DNA from: Enterococcus haemoperoxidus ATCC BAA-382
GTDB lineage: Bacteria > Bacillota > Bacilli > Lactobacillales > Enterococcaceae
NCBI RefSeq assembly: GCF_000407165.1
Contig: NZ_KE136479.1
Location: 631,464 to 695,463, forward strand
Length of the DNA: 64,000 nt
Reading direction: 5' to 3'
Positions 1 to 8,204 of this stretch are shown here, one piece after another; the first letter of the stretch is position 1, and each line of letters begins with the position of its first letter. The notes beneath the pieces are model-generated. The model searched no databases, had not been told where the DNA came from, and saw nothing but the letters and a program-made list of their open reading frames with translations. The translations under genes were made by a program, and so were the position numbers.

Positions 1-1
1 A

Positions 2-1396
2 AGTTTAGGTTATGCAATTGCACCCAATGATACGTGGGTTTCCTTAAATGAAAAAATTGATAATTCTATGATTATTCCAAGTGACTATCAAACTATTTTT
101 GATAATTTTAATAAAAATGTTGAACTAAATAAAGATGCAGCGCAAGATTTTAGTGGTGTATTTAATGATATAAATTTAGGGGATTCTCGTCTTGGTAATT
201 CTACAACAGCTAGAGCAAAATCATTAAATAATATTGTGAAGTTAGTTGATGACATTGAATATAAATCTGATGAAGGGAAAGATATTTTAGGAGAAATCTA
301 TGAATATTTGATTGGTCAGTTTGCTGCAAGTGCAGGGAAAAAAGGTGGAGAGTTCTATACTCCTCATCAAATAAGTAAAATTTTAGCTAAATTAGTCACG
401 AATAATTTAACTGAATCTGAAAACACATTCACTGTATATGATCCGACTATGGGATCGGGCTCACTACTTTTAACTGTTAGGGGAGAAGTACCAGGAGGAG
501 ACAGATCTGGGGCTGTAAAGTTCTTTGGTCAAGAATTAAATACGACTACCTATAATTTAGCTCGAATGAATTTGATGATGCATAATGTATCATATAGTAA
601 TATGACACTGAGTAATGCTGATACACTAGAAAGTGATTGGCCAGATGGTTTGGATAGTCAAGGCATTGATCGTCCTAGAAGTTTCGATGCAGTAGTTGCT
701 AATCCTCCATATTCTGCTAAATGGGATAATACTGAATCAAAATTAAAGGATCCTCGTTTCAGTGAATATGGAAAGCTAGCACCAGGTTCAAAAGCAGATT
801 TTGCTTTTATTTTGCATAGCATTTATCATCTGAATAGTACGGGAACCATGGCAATTGTCTTACCCCATGGAGTGTTATTTAGAGGGGCAGCGGAAGAAAA
901 AATTCGTCAAACGTTAATTGAAAAAAACTACCTTGATGCAGTGATTGGTTTACCTGCAAACCTTTTTTACGGAACAAGTATCCCAACTACAATTTTGGTC
1001 TTTAAAAAAAATCGAAAAAAACGTGAAATTTTATTTATTGATGCAAGTAATGAGTTTGAAAAAAATAAAAATCAAAATAATTTGACTGACGAACATGTTG
1101 AAAAAATTATTCGAACTTTTCAGGAACGTAATGATATTGAAAAATATGCACATTTGGCAACACTAGAAGAAATAAAAGAGAATAGTTATAATTTAAATAT
1201 TCCTCGATATGTTGATACTTTTGAAGAAGAAGAACCTATTGACATAGTTGCGCTAAGCAAGGAAATGGTCACACTAAATTCTGAAATTAAAAATGCTGAG
1301 AGTGATTTTTTATCATTATTGAATGAGTTGGCTGCAACTCCTGATGTAGCGGACATGATTAAAGCAACAAAGGCGGTATTTTCAAATGAAAGATGA
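2..1396 (+). CDS. hsdM: Type I restriction-modification DNA methyltransferase HsdM (5' end outside window)
   Basis: Modification subunit of a type I restriction-modification enzyme: with HsdS it transfers a methyl group from S-adenosylmethionine to adenine. The frame is open from base 2, so the start lies upstream of the window. Visible landmarks are the GGEFYTP segment typical of HsdM (about base 343), the SAM-binding DPTMGSGS motif (about 441) and the catalytic NPPY motif at 701-712. The C-terminal part is rich in charged helix, as expected for contact with HsdS. It overlaps the start of hsdS by 11 bases, indicating translational coupling. hsdR is presumably upstream and is not seen. Confidence 0.95.
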   Translation, partial: SLGYAIAPNDTWVSLNEKIDNSMIIPSDYQTIFDNFNKNVELNKDAAQDFSGVFNDINLGDSRLGNSTTARAKSLNNIVKLVDDIEYKSDEGKDILGEIYEYLIGQFAASAGKKGGEFYTPHQISKILAKLVTNNLTESENTFTVYDPTMGSGSLLLTVRGEVPGGDRSGAVKFFGQELNTTTYNLARMNLMMHNVSYSNMTLSNADTLESDWPDGLDSQGIDRPRSFDAVVANPPYSAKWDNTESKLKDPRFSEYGKLAPGSKADFAFILHSIYHLNSTGTMAIVLPHGVLFRGAAEEKIRQTLIEKNYLDAVIGLPANLFYGTSIPTTILVFKKNRKKREILFIDASNEFEKNKNQNNLTDEHVEKIIRTFQERNDIEKYAHLATLEEIKENSYNLNIPRYVDTFEEEEPIDIVALSKEMVTLNSEIKNAESDFLSLLNELAATPDVADMIKATKAVFSNER

Positions 1397-2618
1397 GGCA
1401 AAAAATGTTCCTGTAGTCCGATTTAATGGTTTTTATGACGCTTGGGAACAGCGTAAGTTGGGAGAATTAGGAGAAGTAACTACTGGAAAAGCATTTAGTA
1501 GCACAAATTTTGATGCTCAAGGTGAGTACCTAGTAATTACAAACAAAGATATATCAGATAGTTCTAGATCACAAAATGTTATGACTGACAGAATTAGTGT
1601 TTCGGATGATGAAATAATTCAAAGGTATAATCTAGGTGGGGAAAATATTCTAGTTACGATGGATGGTGTTAATTTAGGGAAAACAGCAATGTACAGTGAT
1701 GACAAAGCTTTACTTGCACAAAGAGTTGGCAGAATTAAATCCAATCAATTGGAATTTATATATCAAATAACTTCTAGCAACACTTTCTTAACGGTTATGC
1801 GGAAACTATCAGTTGGTAATGCTATTAAGCACATTTCCTTAAAACAAATTTCAGATTATTCTAGCATAGTACCTAAAGATATTGTTGAACAACAAAAAAT
1901 CGGCTCTTTCTTCAAACTACTCGACAACACTATCGCTCTTCATCAACGTAAGTTAGATGCTATGAACCAGATGAAAAATGGTTTTTTGCAGCAACTGTTT
2001 CCAGAAAATGGAGAGAAATTTCCTAGAGTGAGGTTTGCTGATTTCAAAGATGAATGGGAACAGCGTAAGTTAGGAGAAGTTGGTGATTTTTATTACGGAA
2101 AGAGCGCTCCAAAATGGTCTGTTACCGAAGTCGCTACTACTCCTTGCATTAGATATGGAGAACTATATACAAAATTTGGAGCTAAAATTGATAGAATATA
2201 TTCTTATACAAATATTCCAAAAGAAAATTTGAAATTCAGTAAAGGTTCTGAGGTCTTAATACCTCGTGTGGGTGAAGATCCACTAGACTTCGCAAAGTGT
2301 AGTTGGCTTACTATTCCCAACGTAGCAATAGGGGAAATGATTTCTGTTTATAACACCAATCAAAATCCACAGTTTATAGCTATTTATTTCCGTGCCAAAA
2401 TGCGTCTTGAATTTGCTAAAAGAGTTGAAGGAGGAAATGTGTCAAATTTATATTATTCGTATCTTGAAAATATACTATTATCGCTCCCTCCTTCAGAAGA
2501 GCAAGTAAAAATAGCAGAACTTATTTCGCAAATAGATAATATAATTATTCTTCAGCGGAATAAATTAAATAAGCTTAATATTCTAAAAAAAGCTTATTTG
2601 CAAAACATGTTCGTATAA
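1386..2618 (+). CDS. hsdS: Type I restriction-modification specificity subunit HsdS (expressed copy)
   Basis: DNA-recognition subunit, 410 residues, the normal length. It has two target-recognition domains (about residues 18-165 and 220-365), each followed by a conserved helical spacer (QQKIGSFFKLLDNTIALHQR in the centre, a similar segment at the C-terminus). Both halves begin with a WEQRKLGE motif. The central spacer (bases 1923-2082) and a 22-base stretch at the start of the first recognition domain (1438-1459) recur perfectly in inverted orientation in the silent hsdS at 3674-4897. This gene is therefore the expression site of a recombinational switch. A terminator follows directly. Confidence 0.95.
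   Translation: MKDEAKNVPVVRFNGFYDAWEQRKLGELGEVTTGKAFSSTNFDAQGEYLVITNKDISDSSRSQNVMTDRISVSDDEIIQRYNLGGENILVTMDGVNLGKTAMYSDDKALLAQRVGRIKSNQLEFIYQITSSNTFLTVMRKLSVGNAIKHISLKQISDYSSIVPKDIVEQQKIGSFFKLLDNTIALHQRKLDAMNQMKNGFLQQLFPENGEKFPRVRFADFKDEWEQRKLGEVGDFYYGKSAPKWSVTEVATTPCIRYGELYTKFGAKIDRIYSYTNIPKENLKFSKGSEVLIPRVGEDPLDFAKCSWLTIPNVAIGEMISVYNTNQNPQFIAIYFRAKMRLEFAKRVEGGNVSNLYYSYLENILLSLPPSEEQVKIAELISQIDNIIILQRNKLNKLNILKKAYLQNMFV
1438..1459 (+). repeat. 22-bp inverted repeat A, left copy (hsdS first domain)
   Basis: A perfect 22-base match, in inverted orientation, to 4824-4845 at the beginning of the silent hsdS cassette. It encodes the WEQRK start of the first recognition domain. The reading frame is the same in both copies, so recombination here would swap whole first domains in frame. 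Confidence 0.9.
1923..2082 (+). repeat. 160-bp inverted repeat B, left copy (hsdS central spacer)
   Basis: Base-for-base identical to the reverse complement of 4216-4375 over 160 positions as read by eye. Identity stops abruptly on both sides. It covers the central helical spacer through the WEQRKLGEV start of the second recognition domain, so inversion here would exchange second recognition domains between the expressed and silent copies. Confidence 0.92.
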
Positions 2619-2623
2619 ATCAT

Positions 2624-2662
2624 TTCCCATCTAGCATATCAAAAACTAGATGGGAATTTTTT
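2624..2662 (+). terminator. Terminator between hsdS and the convergent recombinase gene
   Basis: An 11-base perfect stem, TTCCCATCTAG (2624-2634) with CTAGATGGGAA (2646-2656), is followed by TTTTTT. It lies six bases after the hsdS stop. On the opposite strand there is only a short T-run, so termination is mainly for the plus strand. Confidence 0.85.
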
Positions 2663-2663
2663 G

Positions 2664-3593
2664 TCACATTAGCATTGATAAATGTCGTATAATCTTGTCG
2701 TTATCTTGATTTTCAAGCTCCTGAATAATATGAAGATATGTTTCCTGAGTTGTTGTCATACTTGAATGTCCTAATCTATTCGCAACACTAGCAATCGAAA
2801 CACCCGCAAACAATAACAATGAAGCGTGAGTATGTCGTAAACTGTGGATTGTAATGATTGGTATATTTGCACGACTACATAGTATTTTTAAGCGATTGTT
2901 AATAGTTGAATTGAATACTCTATTTTTAATAAAAATTGGTTTATTTTGTTCTTTCTTATTTATTAATTGTGAAAATTGCATTGCCAGTTGCCAGTCAATT
3001 TGAATTTTTCTATTGGAAGATTCATTTTTTGTTGGTTGAAAAGAACCATTTGACTTTTTATAATTCCAAGTTTTATTAATAATTATTTTTTGTTTGGAAA
3101 AATCAAAATCTAATGGTGTCAATGCCAATGCTTCTGAGAAGCGAAGACCTGTTTTAATGACTAATAAGATAAAATAATCCCAATTAATGTCTTCTGTTAA
3201 ATCCAATTCTTTCAATAAAGCTTGTACTTCAAATTGATTTAGAAATTTTGCTTTTTTAGGTCGAGGTGTTTTTCCTTTGATAACAATTTTTCGTGTAGGA
3301 TTTTGAGTAATGATACCTTCATCCACAGCATCTAAAATAGCTCCTTTAAGTTGATGATGAAAATCCATAGTAGTTTGTTTCTCATGGGTAAGGGCATAAT
3401 CATTTAGCAATTGTTGATAACTATAACGATCGAGCTCTTTTAGTTTTAAGTTCGGCACAAGTTCCTGTAATTTTTGTTCTGTTACATAATATTTTTGCAA
3501 AGTGATTGAACGAATAGCATCAACTTTATAAAGTTTTACCCAATCTTTAAAATACTCATGAAACATTTGCTCTTTTCTTCTTTTTGTTGTCAT
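2664..3593 (-). CDS. Tyrosine recombinase, probable hsdS invertase
   Basis: Site-specific DNA recombinase of the phage-integrase/Xer type. It has an N-terminal SAM-like core-binding domain (about residues 1-100) and a C-terminal catalytic domain with the conserved Arg in TGLRFSEAL, the HSLRH box, the LGHSS histidine and the tyrosine nucleophile in TYLH. I place the start at 3593 because AGGAGG (3601-3606 on this strand) sits seven bases upstream; a longer open frame to 3632 lacks a site. It lies between, and convergent with, the expressed hsdS, inside the segment bounded by the hsdS inverted repeats. That arrangement is known from phase-variable type I systems in streptococci, so it probably drives the hsdS switch. 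Confidence 0.9.
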   Translation of the reverse strand: MTTKRRKEQMFHEYFKDWVKLYKVDAIRSITLQKYYVTEQKLQELVPNLKLKELDRYSYQQLLNDYALTHEKQTTMDFHHQLKGAILDAVDEGIITQNPTRKIVIKGKTPRPKKAKFLNQFEVQALLKELDLTEDINWDYFILLVIKTGLRFSEALALTPLDFDFSKQKIIINKTWNYKKSNGSFQPTKNESSNRKIQIDWQLAMQFSQLINKKEQNKPIFIKNRVFNSTINNRLKILCSRANIPIITIHSLRHTHASLLLFAGVSIASVANRLGHSSMTTTQETYLHIIQELENQDNDKIIRHLSMLM

Positions 3594-4215
3594 AAAAAAA
3601 CCTCCTAAATAATAAATCGATGAATTAATCATCTTTGTTTATTATCTAAGGAGATAGTTTAAGTGTAAATATGTTATATAAACATATTTTGTAGATATTT
3701 TTTTTTTAGCTTTTTTAGTCTATCAAGTTTATTTTGATGAAGTTTGATAGTATCATCAAGTTGTTTGAAAAACAAACCAATTTTTTCTTGTTCCTCATAT
3801 TTTTTTGGAATCATAATTTCAGTTTTAAAGAAATCTGTCGAAGCGATATTAAGTAACCCGTGGTTACGTGCTCCTTCAGCAGCATATTTTGAAACCTCTT
3901 TATACCAATATGTTGTATCGTAGTATTTGGTCAAGAAAGTTGAATCAATATCGATTGGCTTGAATATGATGTAAAGTGTTGATAGGACACCTATTTTATA
4001 ATTATCAAGACGTTTTACTGCACCCCAAGGATAACCATTAGAATAAGATTTATTGTAGGCAAATTCACCATTTTTAATGAGATAATATCCACTTAAATCA
4101 CGACTTGCCACATTCTTATTAAAGAACTTATTTTGGTCTATTAAACCATTTTGTGCTGAAATAGTTAAAGGTAACCTTGATTCAAGTTCTTTGTTTTTAC
4201 GAGTAACTTTTTTTA

Positions 4216-4375
4216 CAACTTCTCCTAACTTACGCTGTTCCCATTCATCTTTGAAATCAGCAAACCTCACTCTAGGAAATTTCTCTCCATTTTCTGGAAA
4301 CAGTTGCTGCAAAAAACCATTTTTCATCTGGTTCATAGCATCTAACTTACGTTGATGAAGAGCGATAGTGTTGTC
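4216..4375 (-). repeat. 160-bp inverted repeat B, right copy
   Basis: Partner of 1923-2082. It lies within the central spacer of the silent hsdS and is in the same codon phase as the expressed copy. Confidence 0.92.
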
Positions 4376-4823
4376 TAACTGTTTGAAGAATGTCCCAACT
4401 CTCCATTGTTCTTCTATTGCAGGAATATTTACTTTAATACGATAAAAATTTGGATGTTTTAAATCTGGAATTGTAGATGCCCCAGCTCCAATCATTATTT
4501 CTTTTTGGACATACTGTGTATTTAACAAATAATATAAAAATAACCTATCAGTTTTTGATGTTTCATAGGAAATCTTAAAAAAATTATTATGGAAAGCTCC
4601 AAAGACATTTGTTACAACCTTTCCAGTATTACCAGTACGCGTCATTAAAATATCATCAGTATTTGCAATAACAGATTCTGCAGCATTTTCTATATAGTAC
4701 TTTAGAGTTGATTTAGGGTTTAAAAACTCATTTGTAATATAAAAAAGTCTGTTTTCCCCCTCTTCTACAAAACGATCAGAAATTGCTATCTGTAGTCCTT
4801 GAGAAATTTTTGTGAAATCTTTA

Positions 4824-4845
4824 AACTTACGCTGTTCCCAAGCGT
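4824..4845 (-). repeat. 22-bp inverted repeat A, right copy
   Basis: Partner of 1438-1459, at the start of homology of the silent hsdS. Confidence 0.9.
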
Positions 4846-4927
4846 AAATAATCTTTAGTAAGTAACTGTCTAGAAAATTAAATTTTATCAGTATCTCTTA
4901 ATATAAAAAATAAGCTCCCATTTCCAT

Positions 4928-5206
4928 TCAGGAATTAACCTTCCTCTCCCCATCCAATTTCCTCACCTTCTCCTCCTCAATATCCATCAACCGCAAAAAC
5001 TCCTCAAAAAAAGCATGAAACAAATGCCCACAAGCATAATACTCCTTCACAACCTGTTTCTTATTAATCGGCCCTTTCCGAAACTGAAAAAAATGATCCA
5101 ACACAGCAAGCGGCTCCTCCCAAGACTGCAACCGATCCAACGTATGCTGTAAATCCGTAATATCCTGATAAGGAATCACCTTCAAACTCTGACCTTCTTT
5201 TTTCAT
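4928..5206 (-). CDS. Small hypothetical protein, 92 aa
   Basis: I do not recognise the family. The protein is soluble and rich in charged residues, with HTLDRLQSW and HFFQFRKGP segments and a strongly charged C-terminus (EEEKVRKLDGERK). The start at 5206 has a GGGAGG ribosome binding site eight bases upstream on the minus strand, which supports a real gene. It stands alone between the silent hsdS cassette and a long non-coding stretch. The higher local GC suggests it does not belong to the restriction locus. No function is inferred. Confidence 0.6.
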   Translation of the reverse strand: MKKEGQSLKVIPYQDITDLQHTLDRLQSWEEPLAVLDHFFQFRKGPINKKQVVKEYYACGHLFHAFFEEFLRLMDIEEEKVRKLDGERKVNS

Positions 5207-5657
5207 AACCCATTTCCTCCCTTTTAAAAAATACTCTTAAAACCAGTAACATGAAGCGCTGAACAACAACATCCAACGCCTCATATACATAACTCATCTA
5301 TCTGCGCATTGACTAGGGCAACTAGTAAACAAACCAGTGATAAAAACGACTTATGGATGATTTTTCTAAGCCCTGCGGATGTTCCAATCACTTTCTTCTC
5401 AAAGCAAAACAAAAAACGCTATTGTAGTAATCAGTGAGAAAAAGCTGCTTTGAATCACAAAGAACGTAGTGATTTGATGATGAAAAGTACAAGGACTGTA
5501 AAATAGTCGTTGCTCCCTTTGTATCTAATCAAATGTTCAATGTGTCTTATAACTTTTTATCATCCTAACTTAACTACCAATACCGTCATCAATCCCCTAG
5601 ATAAAGCCCAAACACTCCATAAAATACAAAATCCCGACCAAAAGTTTCCAGACAGAC
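5207..5657. other. Non-coding stretch upstream of the first small RNA
   Basis: No credible gene: the 62-codon open frame at 5510-5698 has no ribosome binding site and runs into the small-RNA promoter. The segment at about 5448-5500 (GATGATGAAAAGTACAAGG) resembles the tract GGTGATGCAAAGTACAAGG at about 5893-5911, so fragments of one intergenic element seem to recur here. Confidence 0.5.
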
Positions 5658-5686
5658 TAGAAAATCCCAGTAAAATTAGGTACAAT
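5658..5686 (+). promoter_or_regulatory. Promoter of small RNA 1
   Basis: TAGAAA at 5658-5663, a 17-base spacer and TACAAT at 5681-5686. The same two hexamers with the same spacing precede the homologous small RNA 2, which supports the call despite the weak -35 box. Confidence 0.65.
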
Positions 5687-5692
5687 AAAGAA

Positions 5693-5800
5693 AGCTAGTG
5701 CTTTTGTGCTAGCAATTGGCAACTTGTATAGATAGTTTACGCTCTCTATGCAAGGCTTCATCAACTGATTGCTGTCAGATGATGAAGTGCCTTTTTATTT
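5693..5800 (+). ncRNA. Structured small RNA 1, about 105 nt
   Basis: Non-coding transcript inferred from promoter, structure and terminator. Hairpin 1 is closed by GCTAG/CTAGC. A single-stranded core TTGGCAACTTG follows. Hairpin 2 pairs ATAGATAG with CTCTCTAT around the loop TTTACG. Hairpin 3 pairs GGC-TTCATCA with TGATGAA-GT-GCC around TTGCTG and ends in TTTTTATTTT, a terminator. A second copy lies 450 bases downstream with different but compensating stem bases and the same loops. I do not recognise a named RNA family. Regulatory or antitoxin RNA is possible; no ORF is present in it. Confidence 0.7.
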
Positions 5801-6107
5801 TGCATCACTACGTTCTATTTTGATCTCATCAATTTCTAAGAGCTAAAGCTCTAAAAATTGAAGGAGCTCGACTAACCAAAGAGAAGAGTGGGTGATGCAA
5901 AGTACAAGGTGAACGAAATGAACGCTGTCTGCTTGTCTTATATCTATCATTGATTATTTGCTTTACTTTGAACGAAACCTCCTTTCACTAGATTTGTAGA
6001 ATAGAAAAAAACGATATAAGGTAATATCACCCAATATCGTTCACAATAGTCCCAAAGAATCATCTACCACTTTTTCAAAGTAACCCAAAAAGAATCCAAG
6101 AAACCTA
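5801..6107. other. Non-coding stretch between the two small RNAs
   Basis: No gene seen. It holds a nested inverted repeat: GCATCAC near 5811 and GTGATGC near 5894 could close a long stem, with an inner hairpin around AGAGCTAAAGCTCT (about 5838-5851). Near 6013-6042 there is a shorter inverted pair, ACGATAT and ATATCGT. None is followed by a clear T-tract. Confidence 0.45.
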
Positions 6108-6136
6108 TAGAAAAATAGGCAGACTTTAGGTACAAT
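6108..6136 (+). promoter_or_regulatory. Promoter of small RNA 2
   Basis: TAGAAA at 6108-6113, a 17-base spacer and TACAAT at 6131-6136, identical in both hexamers and spacing to the promoter of small RNA 1. Confidence 0.65.
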
Positions 6137-6142
6137 GAAAGA

Positions 6143-6255
6143 AGCTAGTACATGTTGCTAGCACTATTGGCAACTTGTTTGGGCAGTTTACGCTGTCTTT
6201 ACAAGGCTTCAAATGCTTGGTTGCTGCCAGGCTTTGAAGTGCCAATTTATTTTTA
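6143..6255 (+). ncRNA. Structured small RNA 2, paralogue of small RNA 1
   Basis: It has the same order of elements as small RNA 1: GCTAG/CTAGC hairpin, TTGGCAACTTG core, a second hairpin (GGGCAG with CTGTCT) around the same TTTACG loop, and a third (GGC-TTCAAA with TTTGAA-GT-GCC) around the same TTGCTG loop, ending in a T-rich tract. Stem bases differ from copy 1 but still pair, so the fold is conserved while the sequence drifts. Function unknown. Confidence 0.7.
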
Positions 6256-6554
6256 TATTCAGATTTGAACAGTTCATACCAATATGAGCTGTTTTTTATT
6301 GCACATCACAGCGATTACTTGTAGAGCTGATGATGCGCAATACTTGGCGACCGAAGAGAGAGAAATGTCCCTCGTTCTATTCTATCCTTTAAGTATATCC
6401 GAAAAGAATACGAACACGCAACATAATTTTTCTTACTAAGGGCATTAAATAACACCAAAAATCGCTCTCTTATATATAAGGAAAAATAACAAAAAAATTT
6501 TAGAATTTTGTTTTTAATCGTACCAAATATCGTTTATGATAGGAAATTTATTCA
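6256..6554. other. Non-coding stretch before the toxin promoter
   Basis: No gene seen. A small hairpin (AACAGTTCAT ... ATGAGCTGTT, about 6269-6293) followed by TTTTTAT could back up termination of small RNA 2. The rest is AT-rich without recognisable signals. Confidence 0.45.
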
Positions 6555-6583
6555 TTCAAAAAGTCTTTCAGGTATGATATACT
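6555..6583 (+). promoter_or_regulatory. Promoter of the holin-like toxin
   Basis: TTCAAA at 6555-6560, 17 bases, TATACT at 6578-6583, giving a leader of about 85 bases before the toxin start. The leader contains GGTGGCGACTTC...GGTGGTGGTGC, a structured-looking stretch that may control translation. Confidence 0.55.
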
Positions 6584-6676
6584 TTTCATTGTAGAGAAGT
6601 TATGACGGTGGCGACTTCTGAAAGGTGGTGGTGCTTATGGAGATAAGTACTGAAATCTATGGAAGGAGAAAGCCTT

Positions 6677-6781
6677 TTGTCAGCATTGGATACAATTAAA
6701 CTGATCCTAAGCTTTGGTATGTTTACTATCGCTTTAATTCGTTTAGTTGTAGAATTGCTTAAAAACGACAAAAAGAAATAA
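6677..6781 (+). CDS. Holin-like type I toxin peptide, 34 aa
   Basis: A short hydrophobic peptide starting MSALDTIKLIL, with one membrane helix (about residues 8-28) and a charged KNDKKK tail. It fits the putative holin-like toxin family of Gram-positive type I toxin-antitoxin loci (TxpA-like), which act on the membrane when not silenced by an antisense RNA. The start is TTG at 6677, chosen because GGAAGGAG lies eight bases upstream and the frame matches the family. A bidirectional terminator follows at once, and an antisense promoter faces the gene from downstream. The family is judged by size, hydrophobic pattern and context. Confidence 0.75.
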   Translation: MSALDTIKLILSFGMFTIALIRLVVELLKNDKKK

Positions 6782-6820
6782 CCAGTCATTAACTTTAGTA
6801 GGTTAACTGGTTATTTCATA
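6776..6820. terminator. Shared terminator of toxin mRNA and antisense RNA
   Basis: AATAACCAGT...GTTAAC with GTTAACTGGTTATT form a long stem directly over the toxin stop. T-runs occur on both strands (TTATTTC on plus, TTTCTTTTT on minus), so both convergent transcripts can end here and overlap at their 3' ends. Confidence 0.75.
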
Positions 6821-6895
6821 ATCATATAAAATACTTGCTACCGTCTTAAACGGCTCTACATAGGAGAGGTATGTTAGCGCATATCTCTCTTATCA
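6778..6895 (-). ncRNA. Candidate antitoxin antisense RNA
   Basis: Inferred minus-strand transcript from the promoter at 6902-6907 to the shared terminator, overlapping the 3' end of the toxin message. It contains two hairpins, one from AGAGAGATATG with CATACCTCT and one closed by CCGT/ACGG. This matches the layout of txpA/ratA-type systems. Ends are estimates. Confidence 0.55.
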
Positions 6896-6901
6896 CTTAT
6901 A

Positions 6902-6910
6902 ATTATAGCA
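6902..6910 (-). promoter_or_regulatory. Extended -10 promoter of the antisense RNA
   Basis: On the minus strand the sequence reads TGCTATAAT, an extended -10 element with a perfect TATAAT; the -35 region (TGGCAA, 17 bases upstream) is weak. It points toward the toxin gene. Confidence 0.6.
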
Positions 6911-7067
6911 TAAAACAAATTTTTTTGCCATATCCATAGAAATGCTTTCAAAAAGATCAAACAACAGAATTCTTTTGCATGTGACGCTAAAATGTAAAAG
7001 TAAAAAATCAGAAAGCAGCCATTTTTAAAATAAGAAGGCTCAGTTTGATGAAAGGAAAATCAAAGCC

Positions 7068-7421
7068 ATGATTGAACGTGAAGAGATAATTGAGTATATA
7101 GTTGAAACGTACACGATCTATCCAGAATATATTTTTGAAAAATTCCCTAACTATTGTGTCTTTCGACAAAAACGGAAGAAAAAATGGTTTGGACTGATCA
7201 TGACGATTCCTAGAAATAAACTTTATGGAGAAGAAGAGATAAAAATAGATGTCATAAATTTAAAAATAAATCCAGAATTAAATGAGATAGTAAGAAATAA
7301 AAACGGATACTATCAAGCGTATCATATGAATAAAAAGCATTGGATCACAATAGATCTTTCTGCTGTAGAGAACCTTGATCAAATCGCTGGATTAATCGAT
7401 GATAGTTTCAAACTAACTTGA
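7068..7421 (+). CDS. MmcQ/YjbR family protein
   Basis: 117 residues. The C-terminal half carries the GYYQAYHMNKKHWITIDL segment characteristic of the MmcQ/YjbR family, a small CyaY-like fold described as DNA-binding with unknown physiological role. The N-terminus (YPEYIFEKFPNYCVFRQ) also fits the family. The start ATG has an AAAGGAAA site about ten bases upstream. It is monocistronic by spacing, with no operon partner apparent. Confidence is good for the family and low for function. Confidence 0.8.
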   Translation: MIEREEIIEYIVETYTIYPEYIFEKFPNYCVFRQKRKKKWFGLIMTIPRNKLYGEEEIKIDVINLKINPELNEIVRNKNGYYQAYHMNKKHWITIDLSAVENLDQIAGLIDDSFKLT

Positions 7422-7591
7422 TGCTCAAAACCGACTGTTCTTAATTTTTTTAAAAGTAACACTATAAAATATAGCAATTTATCAATCAGCAGTATGTGTA
7501 AGACTATACTGAGTCCGCTTATATGTTATACTATAGCTACAATAATTCACTAAAATGATATCAGCAAAAAGACGCAAAAGGAGGATTTACA

Positions 7592-8014
7592 ATGAAACAC
7601 ATCAAAAAAGAATTCTTACTTAATTGTACTCCTGAAAAGGCTTGGCAGCTTGTCGTTGATCGTAGCAAATATGAAATATGGGCTGCCGCTTTTCAAGCAG
7701 GATCGACCTATTCTGGTGAAATGAAATTGAACGAAACGATTTCATTTGTTGATGAAACAGGGAATGGTTTGGTTTCTAAAGTCGTCGTGTTTGAACCAGA
7801 GAAAGAAATCAAGTTCGCATTCTTAGGAGAAGTTACGGATGGTCAGTATGTGGAAGTACCTGAATTTGCCGAGATGCTTGAACACTACCTTTTTGAACCA
7901 GTAGGAAATCAAACGAAAATGCTCGTGGATGTTGTCATGGATGATGAATATTATGATATGATGGATGGTCTATGGGATAAGGCAGGAACGGAACTGATAA
8001 GATTAAGCAATTAG
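7592..8014 (+). CDS. SRPBCC (START-like) domain protein
   Basis: 140 residues, one START/Bet v 1-like domain of the polyketide cyclase/AHSA1 type. The opening (IKKEFLLNCTPEKAWQLVVD) and the FEPEKEIKFAF and GNQTKMLVDVVMD strands give the usual helix-grip pattern for binding a hydrophobic ligand. An AAAAGGAGG site precedes the ATG. A strong terminator follows at 8055-8096, so it is transcribed alone. The ligand cannot be told from sequence. Confidence 0.75.
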   Translation: MKHIKKEFLLNCTPEKAWQLVVDRSKYEIWAAAFQAGSTYSGEMKLNETISFVDETGNGLVSKVVVFEPEKEIKFAFLGEVTDGQYVEVPEFAEMLEHYLFEPVGNQTKMLVDVVMDDEYYDMMDGLWDKAGTELIRLSN

Positions 8015-8054
8015 CGTATGAGAAGAGTTAAATAGATCGTTTTAATAAAAAAAG

Positions 8055-8096
8055 TAAGAGAATAATCGGGAAAGTTGATTATTCTCTTATTTTTTT
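8055..8096 (+). terminator. Rho-independent terminator
   Basis: TAAGAGAATAATC pairs with GATTATTCTCTTA around a nine-base loop, followed by eight T residues. Confidence 0.88.
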
Positions 8097-8204
8097 CAAT
8101 TTAAGAGTACACAAAGAGCATTCAAACCTGTAAAATCAAAGTAAGGTGTCATAAATAGCCTAATAAAAATCTTCATTTTTTTACTAAGAAAGGATGGTAT
8201 CAAT

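Larger units (their letters stand above)
3674..4897 (-). pseudogene. hsdS: Silent hsdS cassette (no start codon)
   Basis: An open frame of 408 codons encoding two HsdS recognition domains with the conserved central and C-terminal spacers, equal in size to the expressed copy. It has no usable start: the first in-frame ATG (4645) lies inside the first recognition domain, and coding homology begins near 4845 with WEQRK. No promoter or ribosome binding site is seen. The central spacer is identical to that of the expressed gene while both recognition domains differ. I read it as a storage cassette feeding alternative domains into the expressed hsdS by inversion, not as decay: the frame is intact throughout. 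Confidence 0.88.

Noticed and set aside
5510-5698. 62-codon open frame upstream of small RNA 1
   Set aside because: No ribosome binding site, unusual composition, and it runs through the promoter of the small RNA.
5693-6255. tRNA genes or a metabolite riboswitch as explanation of the two structured RNAs
   Set aside because: No cloverleaf, no T-loop sequence, each has its own promoter and terminator, and no gene follows that a riboswitch could control.
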